The position numbers and the translations under genes were made by a program. The notes under the pieces are model-generated. The model saw only the letters and a program-made list of their open reading frames with translations. It was not told where the DNA came from and searched no databases. A stretch of 64,000 bases of DNA, taken from assembly GCA_036873755.1 (NCBI GenBank), contig JAVTVY010039319.1, forward strand, positions 1 to 64,000, given 5' to 3'. Below are positions 54,931-64,000 of this stretch, one piece after another; position 1 is the stretch's first letter; each line of letters begins with the position of its first letter. The DNA is from Hanleya hanleyi. Taxonomy: Eukaryota; Mollusca; Polyplacophora; Lepidopleurida; Hanleyidae.

Positions 54931-56200
54931 TCATAGATAGTAGTCGGTAAAAGCCGAATTGGCACTCCAAGTACAGGATTGGACAATGTCGTCCAAGAAT
55001 AAGTTCTTCCATAAAGGCCATGAAGTAGCGATGGCACGAATTCCAAGGGAAGGAGCAGAGGCCAGAATTGGGGAAGCGTCAAGGGCGAGTTGATATGTCC
55101 ACTTAATGGTCTTCTTCAACCAAGAAGCCACAGTATTCTTGGTGATGGCACGAACCGCAGTTGACTGAAGAAACAGGAATAACAGTCGACGAGATGCCCG
55201 ACCAGGGTCGGTACGAGTGAGGTAGTGACGTATGGCTCGTACAGGGCATAACAGGATGTCGTCATCAAGGCCACGAACAAAGTCTGTTAATGCAGGGATA
55301 GAGTACAAACGTTGAGCACAAGAGCCTTGGCGCACAGCCTCATTCTTGGCGATGAACTCAGGGACGGGACGAAAAGAAATGCGAGACTAATCTGCCGTCC
55401 AGGTCAACGACTTCCTCTCCAGGGCGTGAAGCTCGGAAACTCTGGACGCCAAAGCGAAGGCCGCCAGGAAAGCAGTCTTGTAGGAAACAGCTTTAATAGA
55501 GGCTGACTGTAGAGGTTCGAAAGGCGGACGAAGAAGGACACTAAGAACCACACCAATATCCCACTTCGGTAACAGTTGTCGAGTACGGCGAGACTGTAAT
55601 GCCAAGGCACGTAGGAGAGCAGAGATGTTGTCATTCAGACCAATGTCGATACCAGTCGAAAGACGTAAAACTCTAGGCAAAGCAGACCGGTACCCTTCAA
55701 TGGTACTGATTTGAAACTTCTTGTCTCGATGTAGGTGAAGGAGGAAGTCAGCTACTAAGGAAAGAGAGGCAGAGTCGGGATCGGAGCCACGTTCTCGGCA
55801 CTAGGAGACGAAATAAGCCCATTTCGATTGATAGAGCTGCGATGTGGAAGATCGATTGGCTGAAACCATCGTCTGTGCAACTTCTGCTGAAAATCCTAGG
55901 ACTGTAAGTGCACACTGGATAGTCTGCAGACGTGTAAGTTGAGCCACCGCGGGTTGTAATGGATTATCCCGGGAGGTTGACGCAGCAGGCTGGGCCAAAA
56001 TGGAATGCGACGTGGCGTAGCGGTGAGAAGCGGAACCAGATCCGGAAACCACGGACGACGAGGCCCCCACGAAACTACGAGCAGGATGACGCAGTCGTGC
56101 TGAGCAATCTTTGAAGAACTTCCTGAAACAGGGCAATGGGACGAGCTGCGCATAGTTCCTCGTCGCAAACAGGTCGATCAAGGGAGTCTCCCAGATGCTG
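54931..56200 (-). pseudogene. DIRS-like tyrosine recombinase
   Basis: Minus-strand pieces in order. 56346-55801: PLIDLFATRNYAQL (link from RNase H, conserved in DIRS elements), then the SAM-like N-terminal domain GFSAEVAQTMVSANRSSTSQ and YQSKWAYFV. 55680-55387: LPKWDIGVVL, PPFEPLQSASIKAVSYKTAF, ASRVSELHALERKSL with the first catalytic Arg. 55335-54931: ILLCPVRAIRHYLTRTDP, TKNTVASWLKKTI, LGIRAIATSW (box II, the usual HxxR His replaced) and a terminal FTDYYL that would carry the nucleophilic Tyr. The enzyme would integrate circular cDNA by site-specific recombination. Frameshifts and a stop region near 55340 and 55740 inactivate it. Confidence 0.85.
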
Positions 56201-56212
56201 CTGATCTGATGG

Positions 56213-56442
56213 GGGGGGGGGATTTGGCTTAATGTCACACTCAAGGCTGTTTCACTCATATGGTGACAGTCAGTTTGGTTGGTGGAGGAAGCCGGAGTAC
56301 CCGGAGAGAACCACCGCCCGTCGGCAAGTAACTGACAAACTTTCACACATGGACCAGCTGGGCTCGAACCCCTGCCGGTTCAGCGGTGTGAGGCTAGCGG
56401 TCACCAGCGAAGCGCCTTAGACCACTCGGCCACCGAGGGCCC
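56213..56442 (-). mobile_element. tRNA-derived SINE with 12 bp TSD
   Basis: On the minus strand the 5' end carries box A (TGGCCGAGTGG) and box B (GGTTCGAGCCC), a Ser/Leu-tRNA-like promoter. The body (CCGGGTACTCCGGCTTCC) is of a type I recall from molluscs. The 3' end is a C-rich tail (10 Gs on the plus strand, 56211-56220). Perfect direct repeats CTGATCTGATGG flank it (56201-56212 and 56443-56454). Removing it reconnects the RNase H/recombinase linker of the DIRS-like element. Confidence 0.9.
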
Positions 56443-57335
56443 CTGATCTGATGGAAGACCTCCGGATGAAGTTGCCATTCGGTCTGAAGCACGGAGTCGG
56501 GACGAGAAAAACGGTCAGCTAATACATAGAGCCGACCCGGAATATGACGAGCAGTAAGATGGCAGTGAATGTATGAGAGCCCAGTCGAAAAGATCCCACA
56601 CCAGACGAAACGTTGAAAAAGATCGGGTGGTACCCATCTTGTTGATGTGAGCAATCACAATAGAGTTGTCCGTTGCGATGAGAAGGGACGAAATCACGAG
56701 ACGACAACTCCAATGCTGAACTGCTAGGATGACTGCCTTCATCTCCAGAAGGTTGATATGAAGCCTGGCATCCAACAACGGCCATCTGCCGGACACCTCC
56801 AGTCCGTCCAAATGGGCTCCCCAACCGGTCTCGAAAGCATCGGTGTAGAGATGGTGATCCGGAGTTGGAAATCGTAACGGAACTCCCCGCATGACGTTAT
56901 GGCGGGACTGCCACCAAATCAGATGTGAATGTAGAGACGTCAATACCGGCACTAATGGATTGAGGGATGGCGTCTGAAGATAATGAGACAGATGGTACTG
57001 CAGCGGCCGAACTTGGATGCATGGATGTGAGTCCAACGGTCTTCCGGGGGACAAACCACTTGATGGGGAGTGTAGAAAACTGCCCAAAGGAACGACGAAG
57101 TTGTGCTGGTACCAGCTCTGACTTCTGAGTGTGAGGAATGAACCCGAGATGTAACAGAACGAGCATAGTAAGCCGGATCTCCTATGTAAACCTCGATGTG
57201 AAAAACCCCGTAGATGGAGAAACGCCATGACTGGAGAAGTGAAACAAGGGGCGCTGATGAAAGGGTATATGGAGATATGCGTCTTGCAAATCGATGGAGG
57301 TCAACCAAATGATAATGAAAACGCATCGATCAAGA
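56443..57335 (-). pseudogene. DIRS-like reverse transcriptase/RNase H
   Basis: Minus strand from ~57310: WLTSIDLQDAYLHIPFHQ (motif A), a deletion removing the YxDD region, LHLGFIPHTQKSELVPAQ, then RNase H: HHLYTDAFETGWGAHLDGLE with the first Asp, GRWPLLDARLHINLLEMKAV, SLLIATDNSIVIAHINKMGT, and ADRFSRPDSV just before the SINE. The motifs GWGAHL, HINLLE and DNS.V..INK.G are diagnostic for DIRS-group RNase H. RT and RNase H precede the recombinase, as in DIRS and PAT elements. Frameshifts split RT; the longest frame is 237 codons. Confidence 0.85.
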
Positions 57336-57391
57336 GAATGATCCAGAAATGAAGTCCGGGAATGTCGAACTTGACGACCCTGATAAGGAGG

Positions 57392-58008
57392 TTAAAAAGA
57401 ACGACGTAGTGAACGGCGTTGTGGCGTACGGGAACGTCGAACAGGTGTACGAGAACGACTTTCCAGCGTACGAAAACGGCGTTGTGATGTACGAGAACGA
57501 CGTACAGACGTAATTGAATGACGTGCTAACGTACGGAAACGATGCTTAGGCGTACGTGAACGACGAACAGGCGAAAAGAGAACGACGTACAGGTGTATGA
57601 GAACGACGTGACGGCGAATTGGAACGTCGTTGTGGAACGAGAATAACGTAGCGGAGAACGGGAACAGCGTTGTGATGTACGAGAAACTTCGCTTAGGTGA
57701 ACGGGAACGACGTTGTGACGTACAAGAACGACGTTGTAAGAAATCAACTGAAGTTGAACCCGAAAGCTGTAAATCCGAAACTCGAAAAATCGCAGTAGAT
57801 TTCGAACGAACAGCCGTAGTCCGCGAAGCTGTTTTGGACAAAACAGCTGAAGAAGAAAGCCGAGATTTAAAACGCAGAGGAGATGATGTTCACGTTGTAA
57901 AACGTAAATCCTGAGCGCAACTCCGCCCGGTAGCCTCATCCCCGTACACTCCAACAAAAGCCCGTCGACACAAAGGTATTTCCAAACTTGAACTAGGAAG
58001 ATCTTCAT
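57392..58008 (-). pseudogene. DIRS-like gag region with Arg/Ser-rich repeats
   Basis: Minus-strand frame rich in SRTPVRRSRTPQRRS-like units, encoded by an array of GAACGACGT words on the plus strand (57400-57760). Upstream of it, 57965-58075 is homologous to 60630-60735, part of the gag region near the element's start. RS-rich stretches here and in the gag at 1158 arose in unrelated elements. The polypeptide would be strongly basic and could bind nucleic acid; this is inference. Confidence 0.5.
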
Positions 58009-58079
58009 TAAATTTAAAATTCCCCGATGAGAGCAATTACATTTTGATGTCTCTCGTCGGCAGATAAACTAAGGTCATT

Positions 58080-59002
58080 AATTTCACACTTTGTATATAC
58101 CAATCAAAATGCTTCTAAAGAAGACAACCGGTGTTTCCCAATAAAACCCATGAAAAAAAAAAGTTCAATCTTGACTCACCATCCAATTTGAGGTCTAAAC
58201 TTCCCATAAGTCCTCAAATGTATTAGATGAAATTATCATACAGAATAATAATGAAAATCAAACAAATGCTGTAGCCCAAAAGATGTTTTGGACGAAGCAG
58301 TCGTAGAAGAAGAACGACAAAGAACGTTGCTTAGGAGTACTAGGCTGTTATCGGTAATCGTTCTCGGACGAAAGTAGCTTACGAAGTAGAAGTAGACCGC
58401 CAGCTGGAGACAGTCTTATGCTGACCCAAGCAGCGACGGATGATTGAGTAACTCCAGACTTGATCTTTGCCCGGCCATCAGACCAGGGAAAGATCTATAA
58501 AGACCCTACATGTCGTCGAACGAGAAACATTTCTAATGTCTTCCCGGGGAAATAAAACTCACACCCGAGCTAAAAATAATTTCTCAGTAAGAGGAAATAA
58601 ATTTAAAGCTCAAATCAATTTGAACTGTAAGTCTAATTCAGCATTCTTACGGGAAAATTTTGGTGGTTGTGAAAAAAAAATCTTACAACTATTTAACAAT
58701 GCAATATTTACTAGCAGAAAATGTGTTCCAAATTATAGCACAATTTCTTAATAAACAATCTCGTGATCTCTTTCTTGATCAAAAAATATCACGAATAAAG
58801 TGATAACACTTGTTTACACAAAGAGAGTAATTTGGTAGGCACATAAAATTGTAAGCATAGTGCATACGCAAAGACGTAGTGCATAGCCTCGACTTGCGTG
58901 ACGTCGAAGACAAACACAACAACAACAACGTAAGTGAATGGCAGAGAAAACCCTCTGCGTGTTCTCTCTCTTGATCACACGATATCAACGAATAAACAGA
59001 TA
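58080..59002. other. Decayed gag/upstream region, no clear gene
   Basis: 58780-58960 shares AGAGAGTAATTTGGTAGGCA and ACAACAACAACAACG-type words with 60120-60240, so the region is one arm of an internal duplication of the DIRS-like element. Otherwise unassigned. Confidence 0.45.
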
Positions 59003-60106
59003 ATTACAACACATATAAGGGAAGTGGGAAGAGGTGCCGACATACTGACTGCGTCACATGACTTTACAGAATAGTCCTCTGGTCAAATTATTCTAAAGCA
59101 CATACCAAGAATCTAACGATTCATGATATGTTTTGTATCTCAGGTACGCTTTTATTGTACCTGTTCATGTGGCAACTTGGATAATATGACCACACGGCCC
59201 CTAGCACCGGCATAAGCGGTATTAGATACAAATCTAGAGAGCTATGCTGGAAATGCTCTGACAACTCGAATACTGGTAATTGGTGAGCTGTTTCGCTGTG
59301 ACAACTCGTACGTTGGAGAATGGTGAGCTGTATCGTCGTCAGATGTAAATGACGGCAATTAACACAAAAGACTAGTCTGCAATGCCCGATGTCGACCCAG
59401 CATCAACTTCCCACAAATGCCAACATATATCAAAGACCAAAAGGTCTGTACAGGGGGCGGGCCTCGGGGACGAAACGTCCACCAGCAGAACCTCGCCATA
59501 TACAGGTAAAAATTACAACACATATAAGGGAAGTGGGAAGAGGTGCCGACATACTGACTGCGTCACATGACTTTACAGAATAGTCCTCTGGTCAAATTAT
59601 TCTAAAGCACATACCAAGAATCTAACGATTCATGATATGTTTTGTATCTCAGGTACGCTTTTATTGTACCTGTTCATGTGGCAACTTGGATAATATGACC
59701 ACACGGCCCCTAGCACCGGCATAAGCGGTATTAGATACAAACTTAGAGAGCTATGCTGGAAATGCTCTGACAACTCGAATACTGGTAATTGGTGAGCTGT
59801 TTCGCTGTGACAACTCGTACGTTGGAGAATGGTGAGCTGTATCGTCGTCAGATGTAAATGACGGCAATTAACACAAAAGACTAGTCTGCAATGCCCGATG
59901 TCGACCCAGCATCAACTTCCCACAAATGCCAACATATATCAAAGACCAAAAGGTCTGTACAGGGGGCGGGCCTCGGGGACGAAACGTCCACCAGCAGAAC
60001 CTCGCCATATACAGGTAAAAATTACAACACATATAAGGGAAGTGGGAAGAGGTGCCGACATACTGACTGCGTCACATGACTTTACAGAATAGTCCTCTGG
60101 TCAAAT
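59003..60106 (+). repeat. 509 bp tandem duplication (two units plus partial third)
   Basis: ATTACAACACATATAAGGGA recurs at 59003, 59512 and 60021 with a period of exactly 509 bp; units differ at only a few bases (AATCTAGAGAG versus AACTTAGAGAG). Each unit contains a diverged piece of the dispersed retroelement 3' end (TTGTATCTCAGGTACGCTT, CGGCCCCTAGCACCGGCATA) and an identical 62-codon spurious ORF (59382 and 59891). Very recent duplication or an assembly artefact. Confidence 0.9.
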
Positions 60107-60257
60107 GTCACACTTGATTTAACAAGAGAGTAATTTTGGTAGGCACATTGAATTGTATGCATAGTCGTACACTACCAAAAATGAAAGGCCCGAAACATGC
60201 ATCATGTCAAGGGCAAAACAACAACAACAACAGCGAAATGAATGGATATGTTATCGT

Positions 60258-60925
60258 TTAAAAATTAGCAAGAATACTTCCCAGCAGAAGTTGTAATCCT
60301 GCGAAGAAGTAATGCGTTGAAGCTTTTCCTTTTCCATAGATCTGGGCTGTGCAGGCCGACCGACAATAGATTAGGCGAAGTAACAACCCGCGAAGCTGAA
60401 ATCTTTTGTTCGTCGATAACAAAAGACCGCTCAGGAAAGGCCGGTCGCTTGGAGACAGGATTCTTTGTTGTCGCAAAAAAAGAAACGGATTTAGTCACCG
60501 TCCGCCAGACGAGTTCTTACCACCTCGCCCTAGGCTGTCTGGAAATTTGTCAATATCACCCTGTCTAACTACACCACTCGGGGGGACTCTAATAGACGAG
60601 GACAATGACCTGGTCGGACTGAGCCGATAAGATATTTCCAAACGTGAACCAGAAAGATCCTCGTTAAATTTAAAATCCCCGATGAGAGCACTTTCATTTT
60701 GATGTCTCTCGTCGGCAGATAAACTAGTGTCTTCAGAGGCCCGTAACAAAAACGCGTCACGCCTGGGCATAATACTTCCAGGAAGCGTCGTCCCAATTCA
60801 GGCACTCCATACACGTGGCCTGACGATAGCAAAGATGTCCTTTGCACGTGAAAGAGTGAGAGTCTAAAACAGACCACAAACGCCGACAAGAACGGCAAGA
60901 TTTAGAATTTTCAGGGACAGTAAGA
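60258..60925 (-). pseudogene. DIRS-like gag N-terminal region, Cys-rich
   Basis: A minus-strand ORF that can start MSDLTVPENSKSCRSCRRLW contains C-x2-C .. D.H....C..H.C......C.EC..W (HSFTCKGHLCYRQATCMECL). This Cys/His pattern, followed by a W-rich segment, is what I expect at the N-terminus of DIRS-type gag proteins. Downstream frames (60757-60265) are broken. It lies at the 5' side of RT and the recombinase on the same strand, separated from them by the internal duplication and the 509 bp tandem block. Confidence 0.5.
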
Positions 60926-60959
60926 TCCGACATTGTGATCCACGTAAACTGCAAGATAC

Positions 60960-61589
60960 CAGCTTAGAAAAATAACTCTAGGTTACGTCCAAACTAGCAA
61001 CGATAGGAACTCCGTCCAAACACAACCGCTCGCGAGCAGTTGCGGGAAGAAAGAGAAGCTATCAGGAGTGCGCATGCGCCAGAGTAACCCGACTGAGCTC
61101 CCTAAGGGGAGACAACTTTTATTTTTATTTTTCTGCAAATGGAATCTCCAAAGGGAGATAAGGCTAAGCAATAGCAGGTGTCGATTTGAGCAATAAATTG
61201 GGGCTTTCAATGATAGGCGTCTACATTTAGACACATCGTCGACTGTTCATTTCAAGGTAGCAAAGACTTTGTCCAGCATTGTTCCGTTCACGATCTGCAC
61301 TGCAATGTATTTCAACAGACAACAGAATAAAACGCAACAATTAACAGCACTAAAATCCGAGTAAATTTGCTTTCTGATTGGGGCTCGACATACAACTATG
61401 ATACCGCCATACTCATTCTTTGAAAAGGTAGCTGTGTTAAATTTGACGTCGCACTACATGCCGTGCCCGCTGATTTAATTGTTTCATTGTCTGGTCAACT
61501 CCATGAACGAATACGGCGGAAATGAACATCACATGTGTGGGACAAAACATTTGACAACAAAAGACAACGGCTTCTGCTCAAAGACCACG
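60960..61589. other. 5' region of the DIRS-like element, noncoding
   Basis: CTCCCTAAGGGGAGACAAC (61100) and TCTCCAAAGGGAGATAA (61145) form an imperfect inverted pair. Nothing else recognised up to the right TIR. Confidence 0.4.
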
Positions 61590-61733
61590 CTCCAATAAGA
61601 ACCACAGTAATGGACAAGTGCAGCATACTGCCGAAAAATGTCTTCATTGCGATGGATTGAACATACGAAATCCTTCGTTATTCTAAAAGTAATATGATAA
61701 TGTTGAAAGTTCACGCTGTTGTAAAAGCCGTAA

Positions 61734-63150
61734 TAAATGAAGCAATTTGGTGTCTGTTAAACAAATACGATTTGAAAAATGACAAGACAGATACGTCACA
61801 TTTATGAATCTCAAGCTTTTTTAATAGGATTCTGCGATGATCAAGGTCGGAGACTTTACGGAGGTCGACAAATAAAGCATCAACAAGTAAACCATTATAT
61901 ATCGCACTAGTCCAAGCATTTAGTGAGAGCCGTCTGACAAGAAACAAACTTGCGAAATCCAGACTGATTTTGATGTGAAAGAGAATTGGTTTCTAACAAT
62001 TCAGATAAATGGTTGTGAACAAGGTGCTCTAATATCTTGGATAGTGCGGGTAGAATACTAATAGGTCGTTAGTCTTTGGGGTTATAAGTCGCCTTTTTTA
62101 AACGGTGGTACAACTTTGACAATTTTCCATATATCAGCTAGGGAAGGTACTGGACGATATACACTGTTAAAAATAAAAGTCAGGTTGATGGAAATATAAT
62201 TCGCAGAGAATTTCAAGAATTTGGGATGTAAACCATCCATTCCCACTGAACCTGTCTTAAGATCTTTTAGTCGATCCGACACAAATTGTTTAGTTATCGG
62301 CGAAATGGAAAATCGGATATTATCGTCAGTGTGGGTCGAAACAAAGGATCTAACATTATGGTAATCACAATCAACAGCTTCAGTCTAATTCAGGAACTGG
62401 TCTGCGATTTTCACAAAGTCTGTATTAAATGCTGCCACCAGTTGAGCAGGTGTATCGGCTGAATGTTGTCATCATTATTTGTCAATGTAATAACGGGGGT
62501 TGGGCTGGGGACCAGTTGTGTAAAGTACTTCCAAAAGTAACCGATGATATAATTTACTTTCTTCAAAAAGGTTTGGAAGAATCAGTTTTCGAAGATTCGA
62601 TCAAGCTCAAACTCCATTTTTCGGAGTTTTGCATTGTTCTGTATTGCCATTGCGTTTGGCTTCATCGCGCACTTTTATCTTCTCACCGATATCATCAGAC
62701 TACCCTTCTGGAACAGGACGATGTTTGACAAATTTCTGTTTCAAAGGAGCATGCGCATTCAGAACATTAAAAAAATAAGGCAATCCAACAAGCCATCATA
62801 TCATTGATATCGTCAAAGACTTCGAGGACAGACCAAGGGATGGAATCAATATTATTAAGAAAAGAATTCGGATATCCTTTGGTGAGATTGAGAACGAGGC
62901 TTCATGTGCTTTCTAACAAAATGTATAGCAGAGTAATCACTGATATTACACAGAGACACGAGGATCCAAGACATTTTCAGGTGAATAATCAATAAGTGTA
63001 GCAGATTTGTCAGTAACACGGGTAACAGTATTCACAATCTGATGACGATTATAATCATTGACGAGTCTAATCCAAGAACGCTTTTCATAAGAGTCCTTCA
63101 GCAAATCAACATTGAAGTCACCAAATCAATAAAATTCTTCATCCTCGTTG
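61734..63150 (-). pseudogene. CR1-like LINE, 5' half (endonuclease end to RT fingers)
   Basis: Minus strand from ~63150: GDFNVDLLKDSYEKRSWIRL and DKSATLIDYSPENVLDPRV (the apurinic endonuclease C-terminus), a linker with KVRDEAKRNGNTEQ, FNTDFVKIADQFLN, ISPITKQFVSDRLKDLKTGS, GMDGLHPKFLKFSANYIS, DIWKIVKVVPPFKKGDL, ALFVDLRKVSDLDHRRILLK (motif A) and SFFKSYLFNRHQIASF. It stops at exactly the codon where the half at 53832 begins (SF joined to NG), so the two are one LINE. 5'-truncated within the endonuclease; several stops. Confidence 0.85.
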
Positions 63151-64000
63151 AATAGTTTATTACTTCTTTAATCTAACGGCCACATTGTTAATCGCATTCC
63201 ATTAAATGACTTGATAGGGCTATTACATCATTTCTCTTGAATATTTATATCTCATGCTACCCAAGTCGGTGCCAGGGGCCATGTGGTCATGTCATTCAAG
63301 GTGTCCAAATGAAATGGTTCAATACAGCGTGACTTAATTACAAATCATCACAGGAATCCTTTTTGGTTCTTGGAATGTATTAAGATATGATGCTGTGAGA
63401 ATATTGACCCACGTGAGAGAAATACAAGCGTCTATTCCGCTTTTCAATATTCAGCCGTCGTCAATTTTCCCCACCTCTTGCATATCGCTCCAATTTAGTA
63501 CCTGTATATGGTAGGATTCTGCTGGTGGATTTGTATCCCCGAGGTCCGCTCTCTGTACATGTCTCTCGACAAATATATGTAGGTTTATTGTTTTGGTGGG
63601 AAATTTAAGCCGTACGACGTCGGGCATTACAGGTTAGTTTCCATGGATGTTCTTCCATTCACCAGGTTTACCCCATGTTGAGGCGTTTACTCCATCAGAC
63701 GTCCACGATGCTCATCCAGTAGCATCAGATGAGTTTTTTTAGCTGATCTGTCATCACAGCTTCCGACCTAGCGTATCTAATTGCTAGGGGTCGTGTGGAT
63801 ACTTCATAGTCTCCACATGGACAGCTGCAATAAAAGCGCGGCTGAGATACTAGAGCTACGTCCGAGAATCCACCGAATTCTCGGTTCTGAATGATAAGTG
63901 TCGACGAATGCTTTCCTGTGGAGTCATATGGTTGCTTTCCAGTCGCCAGACGTCGTCAATTTTCCCCACCTCTTGCATATCGCCCCAATCAAAGAATTAC
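63151..64000. repeat. Retroelement fragments and a 38 bp direct repeat at the window end
   Basis: 63420-63460 (AATACAAGCGTCTATTCCGC, TTCAATATTCAGCCGTCGTC) is a short minus-sense copy of the 43330 family. 63765-63870 (TATCTAATTGCTAGGGGTCG, AAAAGCGCGGCTGAGATAC) is a plus-sense copy. CGTCGTCAATTTTCCCCACC plus TCTTGCATATCGC occurs at 63457-63495 and again at 63952-63990, ~495 bp apart in direct orientation; the second copy runs off the window. Confidence 0.55.

Larger units (their letters stand above)
53833..61733. mobile_element. 7.9 kb TIR-bounded block inserted in the LINE
   Basis: Left end TTACGGTTTTTACAACAGCG, right end (reverse complement) TTACGGCTTTTACAACAGCG. The inverted similarity extends ~145 bp (53833-53980 and 61590-61733), through GTGAACTTTCAA.ATTA, ATATTACTTTTAGAATAA and CTTGTCCATTAC. 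TA flanks both ends, compatible with a TA duplication or with no duplication. Both outer flanks are halves of the same LINE, in the same strand and order. The interior holds a DIRS-like element; whether the TIRs belong to it or to an older DNA element is unresolved. Confidence 0.75.

Noticed and set aside
59382..59570. Identical 62- and 64-codon ORFs in both 509 bp units as a conserved gene
   Set aside because: Identity comes from the recent tandem duplication; overlapping frames and no motif argue against coding.

Overview
The window looks like a stretch of invertebrate nuclear genome, most likely lophotrochozoan and probably molluscan. It has no operons, ribosome binding sites or prokaryotic genes, and I found no convincing intact host gene. 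Nearly everything recognisable is repeat sequence, mostly decayed: LTR retrotransposons, several kinds of non-LTR retrotransposon, a DIRS-like tyrosine-recombinase retroelement, a degraded Maverick/Polinton, tRNA-derived SINEs, many short inverted-repeat DNA elements and several tandem arrays. The molluscan guess rests on my memory of repeats such as the ~160 bp array with GAACAAAGGGCCATAACTC (47.5-48.4 kb), the GTGAGTGAGTGAGTT repeat (18.5 kb) and the tRNA-SINE at 56.2 kb.

Layout. 0-4.9 kb: gag and protease of an LTR retroelement between GT-rich sequence. 4.97-16.5 kb: a ~5 kb tandem segmental duplication; each unit holds a tRNA-like sequence, a non-LTR reverse transcriptase (RT) fragment and a 243 bp inverted-repeat element, and unit 1 also carries a 1.26 kb insertion. 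16.5-26.5 kb: a cluster of DNA transposon derivatives with readable target-site duplications (TSDs of TTAA, 6, 8 and 9 bp); two carry what look like captured protein-coding first exons, one of them PIF1 helicase-like. 26.7-29.3 kb: an L1/Tx1-type LINE cut by a piggyBac-like element, then a retroelement 3' end. 30.5-31.6 kb: an 880 bp foldback element and a 135 bp palindrome. 33.6-38.8 kb: a Ty3/gypsy element of the Gmr1 type, with integrase before RT and a SCAN-ancestor type gag, truncated after RT. 39.1-42.2 kb: Polinton integrase and packaging ATPase remnants around a minisatellite invaded by a LINE. 42.5-52.7 kb: a tRNA-like hairpin, an RT with YIDD and PAYG motifs that explains a dispersed repeat family seen across the window, the molluscan tandem array and a hAT-like element. 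52.8-63.2 kb: one CR1-like LINE split into two collinear halves by a ~7.9 kb block with ~145 bp terminal inverted repeats, inside which lies a DIRS-like element that itself holds a SINE and a 509 bp tandem duplication.

The genes do not form a pathway. The window is best read as a layered record of insertions. Several layers can be ordered: SINE into DIRS-like element, that block into LINE; and the 6-bp-TSD element into an ancestral repeat whose empty site survives at 18.28 kb.
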